Shown in pieces: positions 41,830 to 51,535 of a DNA stretch of 64,000 nucleotides; positions within the stretch are counted from its first letter, which is position 1, and the number at the start of each line of letters is the position of its first letter. A program made the position numbers and the translations under genes. A model generated the notes under the pieces. That model was not told the origin of the DNA, did no database searches, and saw nothing but the letters and a program-made list of their open reading frames with translations. The DNA comes from DATJGF01 sp035495315 (GTDB taxonomy: Bacteria; Verrucomicrobiota; Verrucomicrobiia; Limisphaerales; UBA8199). The stretch is from assembly GCA_035495315.1 (NCBI GenBank), contig DATJGF010000253.1, positions 1 to 64,000 of the forward strand. The letters are read 5' to 3'.

Positions 41830-43403
41830 TGCTGGATATTAGCGTCCTTTCCCTGCAGCGCAAGCCCGTGGCGGGCCTGGCGCTTAAGAACAAGGGGTGC
41901 TTTGCCAGATGGAAGAGAAGCCGGCGGCTGGGTCTTTTGGCAGTTTCTAAGGAAAACTGGCGTATCGCGGCGTCCCCCACGCTGGTAATCACGAGCCAGA
42001 ATCTCAGTAACCAGGTTCTGATTATGTTCAAGCTCCCGCGTCAGGTATTCAAAGAGCAATTCCATCAAACGGACGAGGGCGATGCCATCGCTTCGGCGGG
42101 TGCGCAGGTGCAGCCATTCGCAACAACGCATGAAGGCTTCGAAGGCAGATCTGCATGGTGATTGTCCCGAGTCACTCCAGAGCAGAGGCTTCGTTTCGAT
42201 GAAGTTGCCGCTGTTTCCGATCAGGTCCCAATACCGGGCGAAACGGCGCAACTTCTGCATGGTCGTGAAGTCGATGTCGCGGTTCTGCAAAATCTCGTAC
42301 GGCGGATTAGGATTATAGACCATCCGCCATTCGGTATCGTGTCGTGCGATGGGGGTGCCGCGTAGCCGCTTGAGAATGCCGACTTGGATTTCCTGCGGCT
42401 CGAGTGCAATTAACTCGTCAAAGCCTGCAGCGAAGCTGTCGAGTGTTTCGCCGGGCAGGCCGACAATTAAATCGGCGTGGATGTGGACGCCGGTGTGGTG
42501 TCGCAAGAATCGGAAATTGTCGCTCAGACGTTCGTAATTCTGGCGGCGCTTAATTCGAGCGCCGACGTCCCGGTTAAAGGTTTGGATACCTACCTCGAAT
42601 TGTAGGGCACCGGAGGGGAATTTCGAGATCACCTCGCGCAACTCAACGGGCAGGCGGTCTGGCACCATCTCAAAATGAAAAAAGTGGCCGGCGCGATATT
42701 GTGCCAGACAGAATTCGAGAATGGCACGGCTGACATTGACGTTTAGATTGAACGTTCGATCGACGAATTTGAAATGCTTAACACCTCGCGCCAGTAATTG
42801 CTCGAGCTGCGAGAGCAGGGCCGCCAGCGGGACCTGCCGGACTGGAATATCGAGCGAGGATAGGCAGAACTCACACGTGTAGGGGCAGCCGCGCGAGGCC
42901 TCGACGTAAATCAGCCGGTGGGCAATGTCATCCTCGTTGTAAAGGTGATAGGGCAGTGTGAGTTGAGCGAAATCAGGTAGGTCGGCCGGGATAACCTTTT
43001 GGGCGGGCGGCTTGCCGGCCAGCAATTGGCCACATACCTCGGCAAATTTCAAATCGGCTTCCCCGGTAATGACATAATCAGCGAGCGTGACGATCGTCTG
43101 CTCTTCGGTCTCGAAGCTCACCTCGGGTCCCCCGAGAATAATGAGGAGATCCGGACGGACGCGTTTGAGCATGGCGATGAGCTCAGTAGCGGGCGCGACG
43201 TTCCAGATGTAGATCCCAAAGCCGATAATCTTGGGATCTCGCCACAAAAGCGCTTCGGCGATATCGATCGGGCGCTGGTTTATATCGAATTCGGCGATGC
43301 ACGCTCGGGATTGTAAGGAGCCGAGATTGGCCAGCAGATAACGCAGCCCGAACGCCGCGTGAATGTACTTGGCGTTAAGGGTGGTGAGAACAATGTCGGC
43401 CAT
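41826..43403 (-). CDS. B12-binding radical SAM protein (DUF4080-like)
   Basis: 525 residues from the ATG at 43403 (MADIVLTTLNAKYIHAAFGL). Residues 1-140 form a cobalamin-binding fold (KIIGFGIYIWNVAP, LLIILGGPEVSFETE). The radical SAM core follows with the cluster-binding CPYTCEFC (C-x3-C-x2-C) in VEASRGCPYTCEFCLSS. GVKHFKFVDRTFNLNV and LIVGLPGETLDSFAAGFDEL follow as strands of the barrel. The C-terminal part (VYNPNPPYEILQ, SGNFIETKPLLW) matches DUF4080. The protein probably uses a [4Fe-4S] cluster and SAM, and perhaps cobalamin, for methylation or a rearrangement. The substrate is unknown. It overlaps the small membrane protein gene downstream. Confidence 0.9.
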   Translation of the reverse strand: MADIVLTTLNAKYIHAAFGLRYLLANLGSLQSRACIAEFDINQRPIDIAEALLWRDPKIIGFGIYIWNVAPATELIAMLKRVRPDLLIILGGPEVSFETEEQTIVTLADYVITGEADLKFAEVCGQLLAGKPPAQKVIPADLPDFAQLTLPYHLYNEDDIAHRLIYVEASRGCPYTCEFCLSSLDIPVRQVPLAALLSQLEQLLARGVKHFKFVDRTFNLNVNVSRAILEFCLAQYRAGHFFHFEMVPDRLPVELREVISKFPSGALQFEVGIQTFNRDVGARIKRRQNYERLSDNFRFLRHHTGVHIHADLIVGLPGETLDSFAAGFDELIALEPQEIQVGILKRLRGTPIARHDTEWRMVYNPNPPYEILQNRDIDFTTMQKLRRFARYWDLIGNSGNFIETKPLLWSDSGQSPCRSAFEAFMRCCEWLHLRTRRSDGIALVRLMELLFEYLTRELEHNQNLVTEILARDYQRGGRRDTPVFLRNCQKTQPPASLPSGKAPLVLKRQARHGLALQGKDANIQQ

Positions 43404-43543
43404 GGTGGGAACAAATTTAGCAGTGTGGCAGGATCGGGGCAACGTGGGAAGCTAGGGTATTTTTCGCGATCGTTTGAGGTTTTCGCCCACTTCAGCAGGG
43501 CTGGCGCAGGTCCTACGATTCAGGCGGTCGTCAGCGGCCAGCA

Positions 43544-44707
43544 ATGATACCGAAACATACCAACCCGAGCGAAACGCCGTTCGTTTCCATTGGCATTTTT
43601 GCCTGGAATGAGGAGCGGGCGATTTCGGCGATGCTGGCCTCCCTTTTTCAACAGAGTCTGTTTGAGAGACTGTGCCGTCGTGGTTTGGCTTGCGAAGTGA
43701 TTTGTGTCACTAACGGGTGCACGGATCGGACGGCATCAGTGGCCGAAGAGGTTTTTGCCCAGCAACGGCATAAGCATTCCTGGGCCGAGGGTTTTGCCGG
43801 TCGTGTCGCGGCGATCCAGGAGCGCGGAAAGGTGAACGCCTGGAATCGATTTGTTCACGAGTTTTCTGTGCGTCAGGCAAAGTACCTATTCATGATGGAT
43901 GCGGATATTCTTATCCATCGGCCGGAAACTCTCTGGAACATGGTCCAAAGTCTTGAGCAAAATCCGGCGGCGTCTGTCGCAGTTGATCGGCCTCGCAAAG
44001 ATATTTTCTTCAAGCAGCAGCGGTCCTGGCGCGATTGGTTCTCGTTGCGGATCTCCGAAGTGACACTGGCAGCAAGTGCTCAGTTGTGCGCGCAACTTTA
44101 TTGTATTCGCGCAGAGGTCGCCCGCGGCCTGTACCTGCCCAAGGACCTGCCCGCCTGTGAAGATGGTTTTATCAAAAGTCTGGTCTGCACCGATAACCTG
44201 GCGCACGAGACTCTGCCGGAGCGGATTTGTCTGGCGCCGGAGGCTGAACACACGTTCGAAGCCTATACCTCTCCGGCGGCGATCCTGAGAAACCAAAAGC
44301 GGCAGGTGATTGGCCAAACCATCGTTCATCTGCTAGTCGATAAAAACCTGCGTCAACTGCCAGGCTTTCAACGGCGACAACTCGCCCAAACATTGCGCGC
44401 ACGAGACGCGACCGATCCGGATTGGCTGAAGCGACTTATCAGCCAGCACCTTCAGCGCACCCGCTGGTTTTGGCGCTTGTATCCCGGCCTGTTCGAGTAT
44501 CGGCTTACGCGCTTACGCGGGCTCAATCCGTTAAAGCAAATCATCTGTCTTCCGGCCGCGTGCGCGAGTTGTTGCGCGACTCTTTTGGCGAGTTTATTGG
44601 CCTATCGTACGCTGAAATCGGGCTCGATTCATTACTGGCCGAAAGAGCGGCGATTGGGGTTGGGAGGCGTGCATTCAGCCGACTTGCGGCTACGGCCGAT
44701 GAACTGA
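43544..44707 (+). CDS. Glycosyltransferase family 2 protein
   Basis: 387 residues. GT-A start SIGIFAWNEERAISAMLASL, nucleotide-binding VICVTNGCTDRTASVAEEVF, and the metal-binding DxD in YLFMMDADILIHRPETLW are all visible. The ED-like region is PKDLPACEDGFIKSLVC, and a possible C-terminal hydrophobic helix (IICLPAACASCCATLLASLL) suggests membrane attachment. It is the first gene of a plus-strand glycan operon; the next gene starts 34 nt later. It probably adds a sugar to a lipid-linked intermediate. Unlike most GT2s there is an extra 150-residue Arg/Gln-rich segment between catalytic domain and helix. Confidence 0.88.
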   Translation: MIPKHTNPSETPFVSIGIFAWNEERAISAMLASLFQQSLFERLCRRGLACEVICVTNGCTDRTASVAEEVFAQQRHKHSWAEGFAGRVAAIQERGKVNAWNRFVHEFSVRQAKYLFMMDADILIHRPETLWNMVQSLEQNPAASVAVDRPRKDIFFKQQRSWRDWFSLRISEVTLAASAQLCAQLYCIRAEVARGLYLPKDLPACEDGFIKSLVCTDNLAHETLPERICLAPEAEHTFEAYTSPAAILRNQKRQVIGQTIVHLLVDKNLRQLPGFQRRQLAQTLRARDATDPDWLKRLISQHLQRTRWFWRLYPGLFEYRLTRLRGLNPLKQIICLPAACASCCATLLASLLAYRTLKSGSIHYWPKERRLGLGGVHSADLRLRPMN

Positions 44708-44740
44708 AGCGCTACTGAGAAAAGCAACGCGAAGAGAACT

Positions 44741-45370
44741 ATGCATGGTACTGTTTCCACAAAGGTTGGGCGCCTGCTCGTCAACCTGATGTTTCATCCC
44801 CAATATATCTCCCGTTGCCTCGCGCACAACGTGCGCAATGGCAAGAGCCCGCTGGATTTGGAATTACCGTGGTTTTCCTATGCCGCGATCGACTTTCTTA
44901 ACAAGTATCTCAAACCCGAGATGGCAGTGTGCGAATACGGTTCGGGCGGCTCGACGCTGTTCTTTGCGCAACGGGTCAAATCCGTGGTTTCTATTGAGGA
45001 TAACCCGCGATGGTACGACCTGGTGAATCGCCGATTGCAGGAGAAATCGATAAAGAACGTCCGGCTAAAACTGTGCAGTTTCGATTTTAAGAACCCTGTC
45101 GGTTTTGAGCATTCCGCTTACCTGCACGCCATCCCGGACGAGCGGTTGGACGTGATCGTGATCGATGGCAGCGAAGAATGGACCAAGGTGCGCCCGATTT
45201 GTTTCGAGAAGGCTGAGAATCGTGTGAAGCGGGGTGGGATCATTGTCGTAGATGATTCCTGGCGGTATCCGTTGCTGCGGCAGAAGAACAACGCACACTC
45301 CTATAAGGTCTTTCAGAGCGTGGGTCCCTGTCGCCCGGGCGTCACCAGCACGGACGTCTTTTTCTACTGA
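44741..45370 (+). CDS. Class I SAM methyltransferase-like protein of the glycan operon
   Basis: 209 residues. Motif I is MAVCEYGSGGSTLFFA, followed by VVSIEDNPRWYDLVNRRLQ (acidic strand end), the loop IKNVRLKLCSFDF, and VIVIDGSEEWTKV with RVKRGGIIVVDDSWRYPLL. This is a Methyltransf_24-like fold. Its TGA overlaps the ATG of the next gene by one base (45370). It could methylate a sugar or a phosphate of the polysaccharide. There is no signal peptide; the protein is cytoplasmic or peripheral. Confidence 0.75.
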   Translation: MHGTVSTKVGRLLVNLMFHPQYISRCLAHNVRNGKSPLDLELPWFSYAAIDFLNKYLKPEMAVCEYGSGGSTLFFAQRVKSVVSIEDNPRWYDLVNRRLQEKSIKNVRLKLCSFDFKNPVGFEHSAYLHAIPDERLDVIVIDGSEEWTKVRPICFEKAENRVKRGGIIVVDDSWRYPLLRQKNNAHSYKVFQSVGPCRPGVTSTDVFFY

Positions 45371-46821
45371 TGGATGTAAAGACCCTTTTTGGGCTAACGG
45401 CAATTCCTGCGGGGATTTTCGGGGGCATCGTCGCGGCGTCCCTTTCGAAGCGGATCCGCGATCTCTTCTTTGTACTCCTGATATTTTTGTCCCCGTTTAT
45501 TGAGCGACTGGACCTCAACTACGTCAGTCGGGAATGGTATCGCGGCACCTCTCGCGGCTTTGAGGTCGCGGTGCTGGATATACTGGCGATAAGTCTTTTG
45601 GCCAGTACCGTGTTGTTCCCCCGACGCGACCAGATCAGGGCTTTTTGGCCGGCGAGCTTTGGGTTCATGTTGTTGTTCTTCATTTATGCCTGTTTCAATG
45701 TGGCGATTTCGGATCCTCATCTGTTCGGGCTGTTTGGACTGTTCCGCATGGTGCGTGGGTTTATTGTGGTGCTGGCAGTAGCGTTCTATGTCCGGACCGA
45801 GCGCGAAGTAAGGATATTCCTGGGGACGATGGCGCTGCTGATTGGGTGTGAATGTCTGCTGGGTTTAAAGCAACGATATCTCGGGGGCGTGCACCGTGTT
45901 TTTGGCACCCTCGACGAATCAAACAGCCTCTCGGGTTTCCTCTGCATGACTTCCCCGTTGCTGGTCGCCGGTCTCAATTCGCAAGTGCCGAAACAGCTCA
46001 AGTTATTGTGCGCGCTGGTAATCCCGCTGGCCTGCATCGGAGAAATCCTGACTATATCGCGCGCTGGAGTAATTACCATCTCAACGGTGCTGCTGGGGAC
46101 GGCTCTGGCGACAGCTTCATTTCGTTTGCGGTTGCGTTTGATCGTGTGTGTCGTAGTGATCGCCCTCGGCGCCGCTGGGATGCTAGCCAAGTCGTGGAAA
46201 ACACTCAGTTCGCGTTTTCACGAGTCGAATTTGAAGCAGGAATACGCCAGCAAGAAAAACCTTGGTCGCGGCTATTATATTCGGATTGCCAAGGTGATCG
46301 CCAGGGATCGGCTCTTTGGCGTAGGTCTGAACAACTGGTCTTACTGGGTCAGCAATAAGTACGGGCCTCAGGAAGGTTATCCATTCGTGCCGTACAAGGG
46401 CACCGATCGCGAACCCAGCGATAAAATTCCGGAGAATAGCAATCTCGACGAGGCTCAAGCGGCCCCTGCTCATAGCCTGGGCGCGCTCACCGTCGGCGAA
46501 CTGGGTCTTCCGGGGCTCGTGATCTTCGGCCTGGTGTGGCTGCGGTGGTTCCAAATGGGCGCGAGTTTTCTTTGGCCCCGCACCCCGGACCCCATGCGGC
46601 GTATCCCAATCGGTATCTTTTTTGGATTCAGCGGCATGTTTTTGCAGTGTTTGACCGAGTGGTTTTACTGGCACCTGCCGCTCTACTACGTCTTTCACGT
46701 TTTGCTCGGGGTGCTGATGAGTCTGTACTTTATTAAACGACAACAGCGCAAGGCCGCGCAGGCGGTATCCAGTATAGAACCGAGTGCTTATCCACAAGTC
46801 GCCTTGGCTTCCGGCTTATGA
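45370..46821 (+). CDS. O-antigen ligase/polymerase family membrane protein
   Basis: 483 residues, about 10-12 transmembrane helices: for example LFFVLLIFLSPFIERL, FGFMLLFFIYACFNVAISD, LIVCVVVIALGAAGMLA, LQCLTEWFYWHLPLYYVFHV. The Wzy_C-like region with the long periplasmic loop is at about 270-390 (HESNLKQEYASKKNLGRGYY, DRLFGVGLNNWSYWVSNKYG, then AAPAHSLGALTVGELGLPG), including HS in place of HN in the usual H-N-D/S motif. It should polymerise repeat units or ligate a glycan in the periplasm. It starts on the last base of the methyltransferase stop codon and ends overlapping the GT4 gene by 4 nt. Confidence 0.85.
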   Translation: MDVKTLFGLTAIPAGIFGGIVAASLSKRIRDLFFVLLIFLSPFIERLDLNYVSREWYRGTSRGFEVAVLDILAISLLASTVLFPRRDQIRAFWPASFGFMLLFFIYACFNVAISDPHLFGLFGLFRMVRGFIVVLAVAFYVRTEREVRIFLGTMALLIGCECLLGLKQRYLGGVHRVFGTLDESNSLSGFLCMTSPLLVAGLNSQVPKQLKLLCALVIPLACIGEILTISRAGVITISTVLLGTALATASFRLRLRLIVCVVVIALGAAGMLAKSWKTLSSRFHESNLKQEYASKKNLGRGYYIRIAKVIARDRLFGVGLNNWSYWVSNKYGPQEGYPFVPYKGTDREPSDKIPENSNLDEAQAAPAHSLGALTVGELGLPGLVIFGLVWLRWFQMGASFLWPRTPDPMRRIPIGIFFGFSGMFLQCLTEWFYWHLPLYYVFHVLLGVLMSLYFIKRQQRKAAQAVSSIEPSAYPQVALASGL

Positions 46822-48092
46822 CCGAGAGGCATAAAACTCGCGCAATTCACTTGCTTCGAAAGCTCGACCCGGCTGAGTGGAGCGGAACCGAGGTGGCGAT
46901 TCAACGGTTATTTGGCGGTTTGCGGGCACACGGTATTGATCCTGTCGCCTATTGTCCCAAGCTCGAGCACGGGAGCGTTAGTGACCCATTGACCTGCGAT
47001 GGTTTTGAGGTTCATCGTTTTCGGGCCTTCATGCCGGTGATGGGCATTTCACGACAGCGCAAGCGCCAATTAATGGCCGTGGGGGGCAACCTGATGTCGT
47101 TTGATTTAATACCGGCACTCTGGCGCGAGCGCAATATAGGCGTCATTCATAGCCATACTCTCGGCCGGCTGGGAGGAATCGCACTGAGGCTTGCCAAACA
47201 GCGTAATGCGCCCTTCGTGGTCACGATCCATGGCGGCGTTCTCGATTTGCCCGAGCGCATCAAACAAACCTTCAACACGCCGACGGATCGCGGCTGGGAA
47301 TGGGGCCGGCTCTTCGGCATCCTGTTCCAATCGCATCGTTTGTTTCGCGATGCGGATGCGATCCTGACGTGCAACGGACAAGAGGCCGCTTTGCTGCAGA
47401 AGCAACTTCCGCACAAGCGAGTCCTGGTACAGCCTCACGGTGTGCCCCTCGAGACCTTTCAACAGGACTGTCGCGAAGCTGCGCGCACCGCGTTTCCACA
47501 AATTCGCGATCGCGTCGTGCTACTAAGTCTCGGGCGGATTGACCCGGTAAAGAATCAGAGTTGGTTGATCGAGCAGGCGCCCGCGATTTTTGAACGTCAT
47601 AAGGGTGCCTTGCTCGTGCTGGCAGGACCGAGCACTGATGAGCTTTACGAGCAAGCGCTCCGCCGGCGAATTATCGAACTGGGTTTAGAGCAGCGGGTCG
47701 TATTCACCGGAGGGTTGCCCCCGAGCGATCCTCGTTTGACCGGATTATTGCAATGCGCTACGGCTTTAATCCTTCCGTCGCTTTCAGAGACGTTTGGGCT
47801 GGTCATTTTGGAGGCTTGGGCTGCCGGCACGATGGTGTTGTCGGCGCAGGCCTCCGGTCCCGCAGCTTTGGTGCGCGATGGGGAAAACGGCTGGCTATTC
47901 GACCTTGAGAAACCTGCGACATTTCACGGAGCACTGGATTGGATAATCGCGCATCCCGAGGAGAGGGAACAGATGATTGCGCGCGGCGCGAAGGTCACCA
48001 GGGAATATAGCGTGCATACCCTGGCGGGTCGGATGAGTGCGTTGTACGACGGATTAATCGAGGAGAGAAATGCATTACGTAATCATTCGTGA
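46818..48092 (+). CDS. Glycosyltransferase family 4 protein
   Basis: 424 residues, GT-B fold. The N-terminal domain has EWSGTEVAIQRLFGGLRAHG, IGVIHSHTLGRLGGIALRLA and FVVTIHGGVLDLPE. The C-terminal domain starts RVVLLSLGRIDPVKNQSWLI and has LLVLAGPSTDELYEQ, RVVFTGGLPPSDPRLTGLLQ, then ALILPSLSETFGLVILEAWA, the E-x7-E acceptor-site motif of retaining GT4 enzymes. It transfers a nucleotide sugar to a lipid-linked or polymeric acceptor in the cytoplasm. ATGA overlap with the ligase gene and a 23-nt overlap with the next gene show one operon. Confidence 0.92.
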   Translation: MTERHKTRAIHLLRKLDPAEWSGTEVAIQRLFGGLRAHGIDPVAYCPKLEHGSVSDPLTCDGFEVHRFRAFMPVMGISRQRKRQLMAVGGNLMSFDLIPALWRERNIGVIHSHTLGRLGGIALRLAKQRNAPFVVTIHGGVLDLPERIKQTFNTPTDRGWEWGRLFGILFQSHRLFRDADAILTCNGQEAALLQKQLPHKRVLVQPHGVPLETFQQDCREAARTAFPQIRDRVVLLSLGRIDPVKNQSWLIEQAPAIFERHKGALLVLAGPSTDELYEQALRRRIIELGLEQRVVFTGGLPPSDPRLTGLLQCATALILPSLSETFGLVILEAWAAGTMVLSAQASGPAALVRDGENGWLFDLEKPATFHGALDWIIAHPEEREQMIARGAKVTREYSVHTLAGRMSALYDGLIEERNALRNHS

Positions 48093-48981
48093 CGATGACA
48101 CCAATGCGTTTACGCCGGTAGAGTGCCTGGAGCGTCTTTACCGCCCATTCCTGAACGCGGGCTTGCCGGTAAACCTCGCGGTCATTCCTGATGTTAGCCT
48201 GAATGCGCGCAGGGGAGACGGCGAGCCTGAAGGCTTTCTCGGAATTGATGCAGACGGTGGCGACACAGCCGTGGACCTGGGGCGAGACCTGTACCTAACC
48301 AACAATGCAGACAATGCTGTCCTTACACCTGCACGACTCGCGGCTCGTCCCAGAACAGAACTTACTCGGCCTATTAACGAAAATGACCAACTCGTGCGGT
48401 ATCTTCACGATAACCCCGGCTATTATATCGTTCAACACGGGTGCCATCATGATTACCTGGAATTTGACCAGCCATCGCGCCCCGAACTTGCCGCACGGCT
48501 TGATCGTGGCGCTGCGGTTCTTAGCGCTGCCGGATTTGGCAAGGCGCAAACTTTTGTGGCGCCTTATGACAAACTCTCTCGGGGAGCTTTGCTGGAAGTG
48601 GGTCGGCGCTTTGAGATCCTTTCAACCGGATGGTTCGAATTGCGGCGTTTGCCATATTCCTGGTGGCCGAGATACCTGTTGAAAAAAGTCCGCTGCCAGC
48701 CGCACTGGCGGGTTGGACGCACCTTGCTGCTGTCGCATCCCGGTTGTTTGCTTTCCTGCCACCGCACTTACAGTACGATGATGGGAGGCATCTTCCACCA
48801 TTTAAGAACTCACCGACTAACTGTCCTGGTGACGCACTGGTGGGAATATTTCCGCAATAATAAACCCGATGAAGCTTTCATTGGCGTTCTGCATGAAACC
48901 GCCAGCTACCTGGCGTCGCATCCGAATCTCAAAGTAATCTCGTTCCAGGATCTGGTCAGGAATCGCATTCCGATGAACTAA
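48070..48981 (+). CDS. Polysaccharide deacetylase-like protein
   Basis: 303 residues. It begins MHYVIIRDDDTNAFTPVECL with a DDD motif of the NodB-like metal site, then VNLAVIPDVSLNARRGDG. The second metal motif is H-x-x-H-H in YYIVQHGCHHDYLEFDQPSR. FVAPYDKLSRGALLEVGR is the R/A-P-x-D-like region and THWWEYFRNN carries a late histidine. This fits a DUF2334/polysaccharide deacetylase type enzyme, probably removing acetyl groups from an amino sugar of the operon's glycan. No signal peptide; it may act in the cytoplasm before export. The start overlaps the GT4 gene by 23 nt. Confidence 0.75.
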   Translation: MHYVIIRDDDTNAFTPVECLERLYRPFLNAGLPVNLAVIPDVSLNARRGDGEPEGFLGIDADGGDTAVDLGRDLYLTNNADNAVLTPARLAARPRTELTRPINENDQLVRYLHDNPGYYIVQHGCHHDYLEFDQPSRPELAARLDRGAAVLSAAGFGKAQTFVAPYDKLSRGALLEVGRRFEILSTGWFELRRLPYSWWPRYLLKKVRCQPHWRVGRTLLLSHPGCLLSCHRTYSTMMGGIFHHLRTHRLTVLVTHWWEYFRNNKPDEAFIGVLHETASYLASHPNLKVISFQDLVRNRIPMN

Positions 48982-49124
48982 GAGGCTTCTTGGCTCTTCA
49001 TCTTGGGTGAGTTATTGCAGGACGGTTGAGCCAGGCGCGAGGGCCCAAAAATTCACGAAAATCCGGCGGGCTTGACCAACGCCGGCTAGCGAGCCACGAT
49101 GGTTAGCGGGAAACAAGCACTCAT

Positions 49125-51086
49125 ATGAAATTCTTTCCTCTTTTAACAACCTTTATGGCTCTACTGACAACACCGGCCGCACGAGCCGATTTGCCTCCGT
49201 TAATTCCACGCGACCTGCTCTTTGGCAACCCTGAGCGGACATCACCAAATCTTTCGCCTGACGGCACACGTCTGGCCTGGCTGGCGCCGGATACCAATAA
49301 CGTTTTGCAGGTGTGGGTAAAGACCCTGGGCAAGGAGGACGACAAAATTGTTACCGCCGACAAAAAGCGCGGTATTCGCCAATACTTTTGGGCTAAAGAC
49401 AATCGCACATTATTGTATTTGCAGGACAGCGACGGTGACGAGAATTTCCACATATATGGCGTCGATTTGGCGTCAGGAAATGTGCGCGATTACACACCCT
49501 TCCAGGGGGTTCGTGCCGATGTGACCGATTTGAATCCTGACTTTCCCGATGAGTTGCTCTTAACCCTTAATCTTCGTGACCGGGGGTTGTTCGATGTGTA
49601 TCGGCTTAATTTGCGCAACGGTGCTCTCGAAATGGACACTGAGAACCCAGGAGATGTCATCGGCTGGGGCACCGATCCCAAATTCTGCGTCCGATTTGCG
49701 CAAATCTCGACTCCGGACGGAGGCACAGAAATCCGTGTGCGAACAGACGAGAAATCGACCTGGAAAAGTTTTCTCAAAGTAGGGCCCGATGAGATTCTGA
49801 ACGCGCTCAGCTTCACCGCGGACGGAAGTTCACTTTACCTGATCTCTTCGATGGGACGGAACACTGCGGCTGTGGTCGAAAAGAATATCGCGACCGGAAC
49901 AGAAAAGATCGTCGCGGCGAGCGACGAGGTCGATGCGGGGAACGTGGTGATTCATCCTCGGCGCTACGTCGTTGAGGCGGTGGAGTTCTCCCCTGGCCGT
50001 AGTCATTGGCAAGTCATTGATAATGCTGTCAAAGATGATTTTGCGGCTTTAGCCAAGGTGAATGACGGTGATTTCTTCATTGCGAGCCGGACAGAGGCCG
50101 ATGACGTTTGGCTGGTTGGGTTTCAGTCCGATCGAGCCCCGGGCCGTTTTTACCGCTGGGACCGCAAGGCCAAAGAATCCAAGTTTCTATTCACGACGCG
50201 CCCGAAGCTTGATGGGCTCGCGTTGTCGGAAATGAAAGCTGTCGCCATCACGGCGCGAGACGGGCTTAAGATTAACACTTACTTAACCCTTCCGGTGGGC
50301 ATCGCTGCACGGAATCTGCCGATGGTGCTGTTTCCTCATGGTGGGCCTTGGGCGCGCGATCAATGGGGTTTCAACGGCTATTCTCAATGGCTGGCTAACC
50401 GGGGTTACGCAGTGCTGCAGCCTAATTTTCGTGGCTCGACCGGATATGGCAAGAAGCACCTCAACGCCGGGAACAAGCAATGGGGGCTTAAGATGCACGA
50501 CGACCTGATTGACTGCGTGAATTGGGCAATCAAAGAAGGCATTGCCGATCCCAAGCGGATTGGGATCATGGGTGGCTCATATGGTGGCTACTGCGCTTTG
50601 GCGGCGCTGACGTTTACACCGGAGGTATTTGCCTGTTCCGTCGATATCGTGGGACCGTCCAATCTTAAAACCTTGATTGGGACTATTCCGCCTTACTGGA
50701 AACCAATGCGCGCTGTGTTCGATGTTCGCCTGGGGAATGTCGATGACCCGAAAGATGCGGAGTTGGTCCGCAACGCTTCGCCGCTGAACAGTGCCAGCCG
50801 CATTGTTCGGCCACTACTTATCGGCCAGGGCGCCAACGATCCGCGAGTCAAGCAAGCTGAATCCGAGCAGATTGTCGGCGCGATTGAGAAGAACCATGGC
50901 CATGTCATTTACGTCGTCTACCCTGATGAAGGGCATGGTTTTGCTCGTCCGGAGAACCGGACCGACTTCAATGCGCGCGCCGAAGGGTTTCTAAGTGAGC
51001 ACCTCGGGGGACGAGTTGAGTCAATACCTGGGGATAAGATCCCCGGGGCTACCGCCGTCGTGCGGGTTATTGGCGGAGCGCCTTGA
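49125..51086 (+). CDS. S9 family peptidase (acylaminoacyl/DPP-like), exported
   Basis: 653 residues with signal peptide FPLLTTFMALLTTPAARA. A propeller-like region (about 40-400) starts TSPNLSPDGTRLAWLAPDTN. The catalytic domain has the nucleophile serine in IGIMGGSYGGYCALAAL, the aspartate in LIGQGANDPRVKQAES and the histidine in VYPDEGHGFARPEN. The gene thus belongs to the S9C/DPP-like branch, while the gene at 14066 is S9A. It is likely periplasmic, taking N-terminal or proline-adjacent dipeptides off peptides. It follows the glycan operon by 143 nt and is probably separate from it. Confidence 0.92.
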   Translation: MKFFPLLTTFMALLTTPAARADLPPLIPRDLLFGNPERTSPNLSPDGTRLAWLAPDTNNVLQVWVKTLGKEDDKIVTADKKRGIRQYFWAKDNRTLLYLQDSDGDENFHIYGVDLASGNVRDYTPFQGVRADVTDLNPDFPDELLLTLNLRDRGLFDVYRLNLRNGALEMDTENPGDVIGWGTDPKFCVRFAQISTPDGGTEIRVRTDEKSTWKSFLKVGPDEILNALSFTADGSSLYLISSMGRNTAAVVEKNIATGTEKIVAASDEVDAGNVVIHPRRYVVEAVEFSPGRSHWQVIDNAVKDDFAALAKVNDGDFFIASRTEADDVWLVGFQSDRAPGRFYRWDRKAKESKFLFTTRPKLDGLALSEMKAVAITARDGLKINTYLTLPVGIAARNLPMVLFPHGGPWARDQWGFNGYSQWLANRGYAVLQPNFRGSTGYGKKHLNAGNKQWGLKMHDDLIDCVNWAIKEGIADPKRIGIMGGSYGGYCALAALTFTPEVFACSVDIVGPSNLKTLIGTIPPYWKPMRAVFDVRLGNVDDPKDAELVRNASPLNSASRIVRPLLIGQGANDPRVKQAESEQIVGAIEKNHGHVIYVVYPDEGHGFARPENRTDFNARAEGFLSEHLGGRVESIPGDKIPGATAVVRVIGGAP

Positions 51087-51202
51087 GGAGGGTGGCGGAG
51101 CAGAGTGAAAACGAGCAGGTCGTCGTCTCATACGCATGCCTTAGCCGATGCATGCATGGGGAATAACAGAAACCGATCAAGAAGGCTGATTTGGCGCGGA
51201 GC

Positions 51203-51442
51203 CTAACGAACGGGTGTGCAGAAAAAATCGGAGGCTTGTGCGTCAACCCGCAGGGTCAATTCGACGTCGTCTAACCCACAGCGAGCACACGTCTCGGCGA
51301 CTTCGATTACATCCGAAAAGCACTTCGCTTCAGCCGGGTTGCTGGTCCACCCATCTTCTTTGAAATACTCGTGCGTGTTTTGCCGTCGCAATAAGCGTTT
51401 GATGGTCATCTCCCTGGAATTGATGTCTAAAATCTTGGCCAT
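51203..51442 (-). CDS. Small hypothetical protein
   Basis: 79 residues from the ATG at 51442 (MAKILDINSREMTIKRLLRR); four more residues precede it in frame from 51454. It has a mixed polar sequence (NTHEYFKEDGWTSNPAEAKC, FSDVIEVAETCARCGLDDVE) with five Cys (in C-x2-C once) and no signal peptide. I recall similar unnamed proteins in Verrucomicrobiota but no function. Located between the S9 peptidase gene and the exopolysaccharide cluster. Confidence 0.5.
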   Translation of the reverse strand: MAKILDINSREMTIKRLLRRQNTHEYFKEDGWTSNPAEAKCFSDVIEVAETCARCGLDDVELTLRVDAQASDFFCTPVR

Positions 51443-51535
51443 AGCTTCACACACTGCAATTTAGACTCGAATTATTTACGTGCAAGAGGGCGCGGGTGTA
51501 TTTTTCCCACTCGTCACAGGTTTCCGGAGTGCGCC

